Source: Pseudanabaenaceae cyanobacterium MP8IB2.15 (GTDB lineage Bacteria; Cyanobacteriota; Cyanobacteriia; Pseudanabaenales; Pseudanabaenaceae). From it: a DNA stretch of 8,175 bases. The stretch is from contig JARCMB010000262.1 of NCBI GenBank assembly GCA_030248825.1, forward strand, positions 1-8,175, read 5' to 3'. This document shows positions 1 through 6,247 of the stretch, one piece after another; position 1 is the first letter of the stretch, and each line of letters begins with the position of its first letter. A program made the position numbers and the translations under genes. The notes beneath the pieces are model-generated. The model saw nothing but the letters and a program-made list of their open reading frames with translations, made no database searches and was not told the DNA's origin.

Positions 1-1095
1 ATTCGGATTTTGGGACAAAAACCACCTCAACCCGGAAAAGCCGTGCATTTGACGATCGATCTAGAGCTACAGAAAGCCGCCGAAGTTGCCCTAGGAGATC
101 TACAGGGAGGCATTGTGGCAATGAATCCGCAAACTGGAGAAGTGCTGGCAATGGCAAGTCGTCCTACCTTCGATCCAAATGTATTTTCCACCCGCATTTC
201 TGAGGCAACTTGGAAACGCCTGCAAGCCGCCGATCACCCCTTTGTTAACCGCACTTTACAGGGTTATCCACCTGCCAGCACCTATAAGATCGTTACAACC
301 GTAGCCGCACTTGAATCCAAAAAGTTCAGCCCTGGTGACATCCTCGATACATTTCCTTACCTCAAAATCGGTGGCATTCAATTTTGGGATCACAACAATG
401 CTGGATTTGGCGCGATCGGTTTTACCGAAGCAATGGCACTCAGCAGCGATACTTTTTTCTACCAAGTGGGCAGAAGAATTGGGCCTGAAATTTTAGCATC
501 TTGGTCGCGCAAGTTTGGCTTTGGAGCGCATACAGGGATCGAACTCAAAGATGAAGAAGCTCCAGGTTTAGTGCCAGATCCAGCATGGAAGCTCAAAGCC
601 CTCAAAGAACCTTGGTATGTTGGAAATACGATCAATATGTCGATCGGGCAGGGTGATTTGCAGGCAAATCTACTCCAAGTCGCGATGATGACATCAGTGC
701 CAGCAAATGGTGGAGATCTGGTGCAACCACATCTATTGCTCGACGATGCCGAGAAAAAAACATGGCGGAAGTCGCTGAACCTCAGCCCCAGTACGATCGA
801 TGTCTTGCAACGCGGGCTGAGGGAGGTGGTGACTTCAGGCACGGCACAACCTTTGAATATCGCTTCCGTGGCGATCGCGGGTAAATCTGGGACAGCCGAA
901 GATCCGCCCCGTCCCAGCCACACTTGGTTTGTTGGTTATGCTCCTGTCGCCAAACCCGAAATCGTCGTTGTCGTGTTTGGTGAAAACTCTGGCGGTGGCG
1001 GTAGTAGTACGGCAGGAAGTCGCGTACTAAAGACGATCGAAGCTTATTTTCGACTCAAAAAACAGTCCCATAAAGACTCTTCCAGTAAACCCTAG
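1..1095 (+). CDS. mrdA: Penicillin-binding protein 2, C-terminal part (5' end outside window)
   Basis: Peptidoglycan DD-transpeptidase that cross-links stem peptides in the periplasm during lateral wall growth. The frame is open from base 1, so the TTG at 10 is not a start; 364 residues of a protein usually around 600 long are visible. What remains is the transpeptidase domain. It opens with a VHLTIDLELQKAAE-type linker. The active-site serine motif STYK is at 277-288, the second motif SSD at 442-450 and the third motif KSGT at 883-894. The SxD form (rather than SxN) followed by TFFYQVG is typical of PBP2/MrdA and argues against the septal homologue FtsI. The missing part would hold the membrane anchor and the pedestal domain. 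The C-terminal tail is lysine- and serine-rich and ends in TAG. No fault is seen in the catalytic domain. The next gene starts 43 nt downstream on the same strand, so co-transcription is possible, but no functional link is evident. Confidence 0.93.
   Translation: MRILGQKPPQPGKAVHLTIDLELQKAAEVALGDLQGGIVAMNPQTGEVLAMASRPTFDPNVFSTRISEATWKRLQAADHPFVNRTLQGYPPASTYKIVTTVAALESKKFSPGDILDTFPYLKIGGIQFWDHNNAGFGAIGFTEAMALSSDTFFYQVGRRIGPEILASWSRKFGFGAHTGIELKDEEAPGLVPDPAWKLKALKEPWYVGNTINMSIGQGDLQANLLQVAMMTSVPANGGDLVQPHLLLDDAEKKTWRKSLNLSPSTIDVLQRGLREVVTSGTAQPLNIASVAIAGKSGTAEDPPRPSHTWFVGYAPVAKPEIVVVVFGENSGGGGSSTAGSRVLKTIEAYFRLKKQSHKDSSSKP
871..878. repeat. HIP1 octamer GCGATCGC
   Basis: This is an exact copy of the highly iterated palindrome of cyanobacterial genomes, lying inside the PBP2 gene. 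It is the only exact full octamer I found in the window, although its CGATCG core occurs more than 40 times. It supports the cyanobacterial assignment and has no gene-specific role here. Confidence 0.85.
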
Positions 1096-1126
1096 TCCCC
1101 CTAGTAGACCCAAGCCCAACTACGAT

Positions 1127-1137
1127 CTAAAATTTAG
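1127..1137. promoter_or_regulatory. Palindrome just upstream of the response-regulator start
   Basis: CTAAA-A-TTTAG is a perfect odd-length inverted repeat ending one base before the ATG at 1139, where a ribosome binding site would normally sit. It could be an operator or the A/T-rich translation-initiation sequence of a leader lacking a Shine-Dalgarno motif. Eleven bases of A/T-rich palindrome can also occur by chance. Confidence 0.25.
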
Positions 1138-1138
1138 T

Positions 1139-1819
1139 ATGCGGATTTTGATCGTCGAAGATAATGAGCCAATTGCCGCCTCTCTGTTTGAGGCTCTGAC
1201 AGATCGACTTCATCTTGTCGATCTAGCTACAGATGGTCTGGAGGGGTGGAATATGGTCGAGGCTTTTGAATACGACATGATTTTGCTCGATGTCATGATG
1301 CCAGGGTTAAATGGAATTGAACTTTGTCGAAAGCTACGTCTTGCTGGCTATCAAATGCCGATCTTGATGCTGACTGCTAGAGATACTCTCACCGATAAGA
1401 TCATTGGCTTAGATGCGGGTGCAGATGATTATGTTGCTAAGCCATTCGCATTTAGAGAATTGGAAGCTCGAATGCGTGCCCTCGCGCGGCGGCAAAAATC
1501 TACCCTACCACCCATACTTTGCTGGGAAAAACTGCAACTAAATCCCAGCACGAATGAAGCTAGCTATGGTGAGATCGCTATCCCTCTTACTCGACGGGAA
1601 TACTCTCTACTAGAGCTTTTGATCGGTAATCCTCAGATCGTATTTAGCCGTGGCATGATTATTGAACGACTGTGGTCATGCGAAGAGTACCCAGCCGAAG
1701 AAACCGTGAAAATGCATATCAGAAGATTGCGGCAAAAGTTGAAGGCAGCAGGTGCGCCTGAGGATTTTATCGAAACGATCTATGGTTTAGGTTATAAACT
1801 TAAATCCACCTCATCCTAA
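1139..1819 (+). CDS. OmpR/PhoB-family two-component response regulator
   Basis: Cytoplasmic DNA-binding response regulator of 226 residues, a normal length for the family. Receiver domain, residues 1-115: acidic pair E7-D8, phospho-acceptor D51 in LLDVMMPG, conserved T79 in LTARD, and K101 in the AKPF motif. Winged-helix domain, residues about 128-222: it has PLTRREYSLLELL, the VKMHIRRLRQKLK recognition-helix region and a terminal IYGLGYKL hairpin. The wording, especially RQKLKAAGAPEDFIETIYGLGY, resembles cyanobacterial regulators of the ManR/RppA type. That is recollection rather than a search, so no symbol is given and the stimulus is unknown. No histidine kinase gene lies in the window, so its partner is encoded elsewhere or upstream. 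No Shine-Dalgarno sequence precedes the ATG; instead the 11-bp palindrome CTAAAATTTAG ends one base before it. All phosphorylation residues are present, so it should be functional. Confidence 0.93.
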   Translation: MRILIVEDNEPIAASLFEALTDRLHLVDLATDGLEGWNMVEAFEYDMILLDVMMPGLNGIELCRKLRLAGYQMPILMLTARDTLTDKIIGLDAGADDYVAKPFAFRELEARMRALARRQKSTLPPILCWEKLQLNPSTNEASYGEIAIPLTRREYSLLELLIGNPQIVFSRGMIIERLWSCEEYPAEETVKMHIRRLRQKLKAAGAPEDFIETIYGLGYKLKSTSS

Positions 1820-1834
1820 GAAGTTGTCGGTGAC

Positions 1835-1840
1835 TATGAT
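1835..1840 (+). promoter_or_regulatory. Candidate -10 box for the toxin-antitoxin operon
   Basis: TATGAT matches the sigma-70 -10 consensus at five of six bases and overlaps a second candidate, GATAAT, at 1838-1843. Either would start transcription roughly 20-25 nt before the antitoxin ATG at 1872. No convincing -35 hexamer is spaced correctly, so this is tentative. Read-through from the response regulator, whose stop is at 1817-1819, is the alternative. Confidence 0.3.
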
Positions 1841-1850
1841 AATAGACATG

Positions 1851-1868
1851 TTTAGTTGGAGGACTAAA
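1851..1868 (+). promoter_or_regulatory. Inverted repeat with the antitoxin ribosome binding site in its loop
   Basis: TTTAGT at 1851-1856 and ACTAAA at 1863-1868 are perfect complements separated by TGGAGG. The Shine-Dalgarno sequence GGAGGA (1858-1863) therefore lies mostly in the loop, 8 nt before the ATG at 1872. In DNA it could be the autoregulatory operator expected for an antitoxin; in mRNA it could be a small hairpin displaying the ribosome binding site. The repeat is directly seen; either function is inferred. The strong Shine-Dalgarno sequence also fixes the start codon of the next gene. Confidence 0.5.
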
Positions 1869-1871
1869 TCT

Positions 1872-2111
1872 ATGCAAAAAACACTCGATCGCATTACATT
1901 CAACCCACAGATTATGAGCGGTCGGGCTTGTATAAGGGGAATGCGAATCACGGTTTCACTGGTATTAAGTCTGATTGCTAATGGATTAACGACAATAGAA
2001 ATTCTGAGTGAATATCCAGACCTTGAGCCTGAAGATATTAGGGCAAGTCTTTTGTATGCTGCTTTTTTAGCAGATGAGGAAGTACGTAGTTTTGTTGGGA
2101 TGAGTGCGTGA
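1872..2111 (+). CDS. DUF433 antitoxin of a type II toxin-antitoxin pair
   Basis: A 79-residue protein of the DUF433 family, expected to bind and neutralise the toxin encoded immediately downstream and probably to repress its own operon. Family hallmarks are visible in order: ITFNPQIMSGRACIRGMRI near the N-terminus (compare the usual I-x-x-x-P-x-x-x-x-G-x-x-x-I-x-G-x-R-I), then the helix-turn-helix-like VSLVLSLIANGLTTIEILSEYPDLEPEDIRASLLYA. I chose the ATG at 1872 because GGAGGA lies 8 nt before it and family similarity begins there; the frame is also open upstream to a TTG at 1824, which would add 16 unconserved residues. Its stop overlaps the toxin start in GTGA, so translation of the two is probably coupled. 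Family membership is firm; antitoxin activity is inferred from family and neighbour. Confidence 0.87.
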   Translation: MQKTLDRITFNPQIMSGRACIRGMRITVSLVLSLIANGLTTIEILSEYPDLEPEDIRASLLYAAFLADEEVRSFVGMSA

Positions 2112-2470
2112 AACTTTTAGCAGATATGGGAGTTTCTCAAACGGTTGTAAAAGCACTGTGCCAGACGGGTTATGATGCGAAGCATCTTAGAGATGAAGGA
2201 TTGCAATGTTTACCCGATCCTCTGATTATTGAGAAGGCAAAGTTAGAAGATCGTGCCATTCTGACTTTTGATTTGGATTTTGGCGATCTTATGGCTGCAA
2301 GTAAGGCGGATCTGCCAAGTGTGATTATCTTCCGATTAAAAAATACATCTCCTCAGTTTGTTTTGAATCGTTTGCAAAGTCTTCTAGAAAGTTGTGCGGA
2401 AGAGATAAATATGGGGGCTGTGGTGATTGTGTCTGATGAACGATATCGAATAAGGCGTTTGCCAATTTAG
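2108..2470 (+). CDS. DUF5615 PIN-like toxin, putative ribonuclease
   Basis: A 120-residue protein of the DUF5615 (PIN-like, Mut7-C-related) family, the usual partner of DUF433 antitoxins. Such proteins are thought to be metal-dependent ribonucleases, though few have been tested. Acidic positions expected at the metal site are visible: D6 in LLADMGVS, D37 in LPDPLII, and D55/D57 in the hallmark ILTFDLDFGDL. The start is the GTG at 2108, overlapping the antitoxin stop by 4 bases, and the N-terminal KLLAD strand matches where the family begins. The protein appears full length and its core motifs are intact, so an active toxin is likely. A weak hairpin lies about 70 bp after the stop. The module sits between a regulator gene and a metabolic operon with no sign of an integrase or flanking repeats. 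Confidence 0.85.
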   Translation: MKLLADMGVSQTVVKALCQTGYDAKHLRDEGLQCLPDPLIIEKAKLEDRAILTFDLDFGDLMAASKADLPSVIIFRLKNTSPQFVLNRLQSLLESCAEEINMGAVVIVSDERYRIRRLPI

Positions 2471-2541
2471 TCAGATTGCGATCGAGCCGCTAAAGAACTT
2501 AACCGCGATCGACCTACGAACTGCTTAATACTGCTCAGCAA

Positions 2542-2565
2542 TCGATCGAACTCGATCGAAGTTTT
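2542..2565 (+). terminator. Weak hairpin in the convergent gap, possible terminator
   Basis: Two TCGATCGA palindromes separated by AC can fold into a stem of about 7 bp with a 4-nt loop, followed by AGTTTT. It would end transcription from the toxin gene on the plus strand. The T-run is short, and no T-run follows the hairpin on the minus strand for the decarboxylase operon. Because TCGATCGA is the commonest iterated octamer of this genome, the hairpin may simply be two chance copies side by side. Nothing else is seen in the 103-bp gap apart from a short TGCTCAGCA palindrome at 2532-2540. Confidence 0.3.
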
Positions 2566-2573
2566 GACACATC

Positions 2574-4211
2574 CTAGATCATGCAAGCGATATCGTTAGT
2601 TTTTTGCGTGAACAGGAGATTCTCACGGTAGTCCACAGGACAGTCAATCACAGCAGGAACTGATTGGGCTAGGGCTTCTTTAAGCGTTGGGATCAGATCG
2701 CTGGCAGACTCGATCCGATATCCTTTCAATCCCATGCTATCAGCAAGTTTAACGAAATCAGGATTGCCAAATTTAATGAATGCACTCTTACCAAAATGGA
2801 TTTGCTGCTTCCATTCAATTAGACCATAACCGCCATCGTTAAAAATTAAAGTCACAAATGGTGTGCCAATTCGCACCGCAGTTTCCAATTCCTGCATATT
2901 CATCATAAAGCCACCATCGCCTGTCACAGCTACGATTTTGCGTTTAGGATAGACCAGCTTAGCTGCCACCGCCCCAGGGATGGCAATCCCCATTGCCGCA
3001 AATCCATTTGAGATAATGCAAGTATTGGGTCGATCGCAATGATAATGCCTTGCCATCCACATCTTATGTGCGCCGACATCAGAAATCACAATGTCTTCAG
3101 GATTCATCACCTGCCTCAGATCGTAGACGATCTTTTGTGGTTTGACTGGGAAGCCATCGTCTTGAGCATATTGCTCGTAATCAGCTCGGATCATCGGTCT
3201 TAATTCCAGCGCATGAGGAGCGGATTTACCAGTTCGATCGGCGCGATGCAAGATTTCATTTAGGGCATCAGAGATATCTCCGACCACTTCCACTTGAGGA
3301 ATATAACTACTGTCAATTTGGGAGGAACTTTCGCCAATATGAATAATCGGAATATTGCCAGTACTATTCCATTTTTTGGGCGAATATTCCACTAAGTCAT
3401 AACCGACCGCAATCACCAAATCCGTCTCGTCAAACGCACAATTAATAAAATCACGTTGTTGTAATCCCAATGACCACATCGCTAAAGGATGAGTATAGGG
3501 AATCACGCCTTTACCCATGAATGTATTGACCACAGGGATATTCAAGCGGGTGGCAAATTCGGTGAGAGCTTCACTGGCATGAGAACGAATTGCGCCATTT
3601 CCAACTAGGATTAAAGGATTTTTGGCTTTGGTAATCAATTCGCCTGCTTCGCCTAAACTCCGATAGGAAGCAAAAATTTTGTCACCATCTCTTTTAGTCA
3701 GGGGTTTGCCCTCCACAGGCATGGCAGCAATGTTTTCGGGTAAATCGATATGTACTGCGCCTGGTTTTTCGGATTGGGCGCGTTTGAAGGCTTTTCGGAC
3801 AATTTCGGGGGTAATGCTGGGTCGGACGATCTGAGCGTTCCATTTCGTTACTGGTGCAAACATCGCCACTAGATCGAGATATTGATGCGAGTCGATATGC
3901 ATTCGATCGGTTCCCACCTGTCCTGTAATTGCTACCAATGGCGCACAGTCAAGATTGGCATCAGCAACACCAGTCATCAGATTCGTTGCACCTGGACCTA
4001 GGGTAGAGAGGCAAACTCCAGGTTTGCCCGTCAATCGCCCATAGACATCTGCCATGAATGCCGCGCCTTGTTCGTGGCGGGTTGTAATAAATCGAATCGA
4101 AGAATGTTCTAAGGCATTGAGAACTTCCATATTCTCTTCACCAGGCAGCCCAAAAATATACTCCACACCCTCATTTTCAAGGCATTGCACTAGTAATTCT
4201 GCTGTGTTCAT
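2574..4211 (-). CDS. 2-oxoglutarate decarboxylase, ThDP-dependent (acetolactate-synthase-like)
   Basis: A 545-residue ThDP enzyme of the acetolactate synthase large-subunit fold. N-terminal pyrimidine-binding domain, about 1-170: it carries the ThDP-activating glutamate E47 in TTRHEQGAAFMADVYGR. A central domain follows at about 185-330. The C-terminal pyrophosphate-binding domain has GDGG at 431-434 and N458-D459, the GDG...ND magnesium/ThDP motif. Sequence alone would suggest acetolactate synthase, but the gene lies directly downstream of succinic-semialdehyde dehydrogenase. That is the arrangement of the Synechococcus PCC 7002 pair (A2770/A2771), shown by Zhang and Bryant to decarboxylate 2-oxoglutarate and oxidise the semialdehyde to succinate. 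I therefore infer 2-oxoglutarate to succinic semialdehyde plus CO2. The start ATG has GAGGAG 8 nt upstream (4220-4225), within the 15-nt gap after the dehydrogenase stop, so the two are surely co-transcribed. No regulatory (IlvN) subunit gene is adjacent. Confidence 0.85.
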   Translation of the reverse strand: MNTAELLVQCLENEGVEYIFGLPGEENMEVLNALEHSSIRFITTRHEQGAAFMADVYGRLTGKPGVCLSTLGPGATNLMTGVADANLDCAPLVAITGQVGTDRMHIDSHQYLDLVAMFAPVTKWNAQIVRPSITPEIVRKAFKRAQSEKPGAVHIDLPENIAAMPVEGKPLTKRDGDKIFASYRSLGEAGELITKAKNPLILVGNGAIRSHASEALTEFATRLNIPVVNTFMGKGVIPYTHPLAMWSLGLQQRDFINCAFDETDLVIAVGYDLVEYSPKKWNSTGNIPIIHIGESSSQIDSSYIPQVEVVGDISDALNEILHRADRTGKSAPHALELRPMIRADYEQYAQDDGFPVKPQKIVYDLRQVMNPEDIVISDVGAHKMWMARHYHCDRPNTCIISNGFAAMGIAIPGAVAAKLVYPKRKIVAVTGDGGFMMNMQELETAVRIGTPFVTLIFNDGGYGLIEWKQQIHFGKSAFIKFGNPDFVKLADSMGLKGYRIESASDLIPTLKEALAQSVPAVIDCPVDYRENLLFTQKTNDIACMI

Positions 4212-4226
4212 GTTGTTGACTCCTCA

Positions 4227-5594
4227 CTACTTAACCCACACGGTTTTGATGTTGACGAACTCTTGAATCCCTTCACTGCTCAATTCTCTACCGTAACCCG
4301 ATCGCTTGATGCCGCCAAAAGGTAATCGCGGATCGGATTTGACCATACCATTAATAAAAACTGCACCTGCTTCGAGTTCGTTAATCAATCGCGTTTGCTC
4401 GATCGAGTCGTTTGTCCAAGCACTCGCGCCCAAGCCAAATACTGTACTGTTCGCTAGTTCGATCGACTCGTCAATATCCTTGACCCGAAATAGAGCTGCC
4501 ACAGGCCCAAACATCTCATCGCTGTAGGCAGGCGCATTAGCAGGAATATCAGTCAAAATTGTCGGTGGATAAAAATTCCCTGGTCGATCGAAATCAGGTT
4601 TGCCTCCCATCAGTAACTTTGCGCCCATCTGCACGGATTTCTGCACCTGAGCATCGAGTCGATCGCGAATTTGTCGTGTCGCCATCGGCCCAATATCAGT
4701 ATCGGCTAGCATCGGATCGCCAACCTTGAGTAGTTGATACCGCTCCACCAGCTTCTGTTGAAATCGATCGAAGATCGGATCGGCAATAATAAACCGTTTC
4801 GCCGCAATGCAAGACTGCCCACTATTCAACATCCTCGCTGTCACCGCCGTCGCCACCGCCATTTCTAGATCCGCACTTTCCAGCACGATAAACGGGTCGC
4901 TGCCCCCTAATTCCAATACGACTTTCTTGAGTGCATCACCTGCGGCGGAGGCTAAACTTTGTCCTGCATGTTCGCTACCTGTGAGCGTTGCAGCTTTGAC
5001 TCGATCATCTTGAATAATCGCCTTTACCCGATCGGCTCCAATCAGTAATGTCTGAAACGTGCCAGAGGGAAATCCTGCCTGACTGAATATTCGATCGATC
5101 GCCAATGCACACTGCGGCACATTAGAAGCATGTTTGAGCAAACTGACATTGCCCGCCATTAAAGCTGGAGCGGCAAATCGAAACACCTGCCAGAATGGAA
5201 AATTCCACGGCATCACAGCCAGAATAATACCCAACGGCTGATAGCGCACAAAGCTTTGACTAGCATCAGTAGTAATGTGTCGATCGGCTAAATATTGCTC
5301 GGCGTGTTCGGCATAGAACCGACAGACAAACGCACATTTTTCCACTTCGGCGATCGAACTTTCGATCGTCTTGCCCATTTCCAGCGTGATCAACTCGCCA
5401 AATTTCTGCTTATCGGTTTCGAGTAGATCCGCCGCCTTGATTAACCACTGCGCTTTTTGGCTAAAGTTTATTTGGCGATATTGCTTAAAAGTCCGTTCTG
5501 CCAGCGCAATCTTGGTTTCAATTTCGGCTTCAGTTAGAGGCGTAAAGGTTTTGAGTGTCTCACCTGTGGCTGGGTTGACTGTATCGATCGCCAT
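4227..5594 (-). CDS. gabD: Succinic-semialdehyde dehydrogenase, NADP-type
   Basis: A 455-residue aldehyde dehydrogenase that oxidises succinic semialdehyde to succinate, the second step of the cyanobacterial TCA bypass. Visible motifs: oxyanion-hole N131 in MPWNFPFWQ, K154 in LLKHAS, a TGSEHAGQSLA loop near 205-215, the general base E228 in LELGGSDP, and the nucleophile C262 in NSGQSCIAAKRF. Serine 157, three residues after the cofactor lysine, stands where NAD-specific relatives usually carry glutamate, which favours NADP. I chose the ATG at 5594 because AGGAGGT lies 6 nt upstream (5601-5607) and family similarity starts with MAIDTVNPATGE; an ATG at 5618 would add eight residues but would bury the ribosome binding site. 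The gene is first of a two-gene unit with the decarboxylase. No GABA aminotransferase gene is adjacent, which fits the 2-oxoglutarate route rather than a GABA-shunt cluster. Confidence 0.92.
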   Translation of the reverse strand: MAIDTVNPATGETLKTFTPLTEAEIETKIALAERTFKQYRQINFSQKAQWLIKAADLLETDKQKFGELITLEMGKTIESSIAEVEKCAFVCRFYAEHAEQYLADRHITTDASQSFVRYQPLGIILAVMPWNFPFWQVFRFAAPALMAGNVSLLKHASNVPQCALAIDRIFSQAGFPSGTFQTLLIGADRVKAIIQDDRVKAATLTGSEHAGQSLASAAGDALKKVVLELGGSDPFIVLESADLEMAVATAVTARMLNSGQSCIAAKRFIIADPIFDRFQQKLVERYQLLKVGDPMLADTDIGPMATRQIRDRLDAQVQKSVQMGAKLLMGGKPDFDRPGNFYPPTILTDIPANAPAYSDEMFGPVAALFRVKDIDESIELANSTVFGLGASAWTNDSIEQTRLINELEAGAVFINGMVKSDPRLPFGGIKRSGYGRELSSEGIQEFVNIKTVWVK

Positions 5595-5623
5595 AGATCT
5601 ACCTCCTAAATGTCCCACAGATC

Positions 5624-5629
5624 AGTATA
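5624..5629 (-). promoter_or_regulatory. Candidate -10 box for the dehydrogenase/decarboxylase operon
   Basis: On the minus strand TATACT (five of six to consensus) lies about 17-20 bp before the dehydrogenase ribosome binding site, giving a leader near 23 nt. At the ideal distance upstream the -35 region reads GATAAA, a poor match. A better TTGTCA at 5658-5663 is 28 bp away, which is too far. An activator-dependent promoter, or transcription from the small gene upstream, are alternatives. No GTA-N8-TAC NtcA site was found in this 84-bp gap. Confidence 0.35.
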
Positions 5630-5678
5630 GCGAGAATTTCTTCGTGTTTATCGTGCTTGACAACGATCGAAAACTCGA

Positions 5679-5996
5679 CTAATCATTATCGATCGAACCG
5701 CAAAGCACTGAGCCATCGGCATCATCTTGAGAGCCAACGATGCAGCCAATACCATGTTGACGATCGATTACGACGATGCCCTCAACAGTTCCAAAGGGAT
5801 AGGGGTTGTAAGTTGTGAACTGTAATTCTGTAGCTTCTTTGAGGTTACTTAGAGGCATCGAACCAGAACTCAAATTAGAAGCAGCGACGACATTACGATC
5901 GACAGTTGTTTGATTTAGTGGTTCAGCTTTTGCGGGAATTGCAAAGCCAATGATTGCGGTTAATAATGCTGCCGTAGCCAAAGCTTCAAATTTCAT
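5679..5996 (-). CDS. Small exported protein of unknown function
   Basis: A 105-residue protein with a clear Sec signal peptide: MKFEA, a hydrophobic core at about residues 5-20, and an AKA cleavage site at 22-24, leaving a mature protein of about 81 residues. The mature part is acidic. It has two cysteines, C85 and C99, that could form a disulfide in a glycine- and aspartate-rich C-terminal region, and a YNPYPFGTVEG segment at about 63-73. I do not recognise a family. The start is supported by GAGGG 8 nt upstream (6005-6009). It lies 84 bp upstream of the dehydrogenase gene on the same strand, so read-through is possible, but nothing in the protein suggests a role in 2-oxoglutarate metabolism. 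Its upstream region is shared with umuDC and contains the CRP-type palindrome. Confidence 0.75.
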   Translation of the reverse strand: MKFEALATAALLTAIIGFAIPAKAEPLNQTTVDRNVVAASNLSSGSMPLSNLKEATELQFTTYNPYPFGTVEGIVVIDRQHGIGCIVGSQDDADGSVLCGSIDND

Positions 5997-6079
5997 TGCC
6001 TTACCCTCACTAGATTGATACGACTATGATCTACCCAATTCCGCTTGAGGTAAGTGATACAAGATCGAGATCGATCGTG

Positions 6080-6086
6080 ATTTATA
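6080..6086 (-). promoter_or_regulatory. Candidate -10 box for the small exported protein gene
   Basis: TATAAAT on the minus strand is a good -10 match and would give a leader of about 75 nt before the start at 5996. No good -35 hexamer is seen; the CRP-type palindrome centred at 6105.5 would overlap the -35 region, consistent with either repression or an unusual activation geometry. This is a tentative call from one hexamer. Confidence 0.25.
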
Positions 6087-6097
6087 CCTTCAACCTG

Positions 6098-6113
6098 TGT
6101 GACCAAGATCACA
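6098..6113. promoter_or_regulatory. CRP-type binding site (perfect TGTGA-N6-TCACA)
   Basis: The sequence TGTGACCAAGATCACA is a perfect match to the two half-sites and spacing recognised by E. coli CRP and by the cyanobacterial cAMP receptor SyCRP1. It lies in the divergent intergenic region, its centre 109 bp from the start of the exported-protein gene and 142 bp from the chosen umuD start. Which gene it controls cannot be told from the sequence. The palindrome is directly observed; the regulator's identity is inferred from known specificity. Confidence 0.65.
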
Positions 6114-6182
6114 TTTAGGTCTTATTTCCTTGAATAGCTTTGAGGGGTAGGGTTTCGAGAGATCGCAAAAAAGTACTTGCTT

Positions 6183-6198
6183 CACGACGCATTTCGTG
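6183..6198. promoter_or_regulatory. Inverted repeat in the umuD leader
   Basis: CACGA at 6183-6187 and TCGTG at 6194-6198 are perfect complements with a 6-bp spacer, an operator-like geometry, about 50 bp before the umuD start. It does not match published LexA boxes that I know of (RGTACNNNDGTWCB or CTA-N9-CTA). A five-base arm can arise by chance. Confidence 0.25.
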
Positions 6199-6247
6199 GT
6201 TTGATAAGCGTACATTAATCAAACAGATTATGGAATGTGCCTCTACT

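Noticed and set aside
10..12. TTG at position 10 as the start of the penicillin-binding protein
   Set aside because: The frame is open to the window edge and the protein would lack its membrane anchor and pedestal domain; the gene simply begins outside the window.
459..923. Open frame of 154 codons on the minus strand inside the PBP2 gene
   Set aside because: It lies wholly within a well-supported coding region in the opposite orientation, has no ribosome binding site or family resemblance, and its composition is that of a shadow frame.
2065..2125. Direct repeat TTTTAGCAGAT at 2065-2075 and 2115-2125 near the antitoxin/toxin junction
   Set aside because: Both copies encode a similar Leu-Ala-Asp stretch in their own genes, are only 11 bp and have no other sign of insertion or recombination, so chance is the simpler explanation.
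5595..5678. NtcA site (GTA-N8-TAC) upstream of the 2-oxoglutarate bypass operon
   Set aside because: I looked for it because 2-oxoglutarate is the NtcA effector, but no GTA-N8-TAC occurs in this gap.
5371..5682. Open frame of 103 codons on the plus strand across the dehydrogenase start
   Set aside because: It is antisense to the conserved N-terminal region of the dehydrogenase and its promoter; no ribosome binding site and no family seen.
6171..6184. AGTACTTGCTTCAC as a cyanobacterial LexA box
   Set aside because: Only the AGTAC half agrees with RGTACNNNDGTWCB; the second half-site mismatches at several defined positions.
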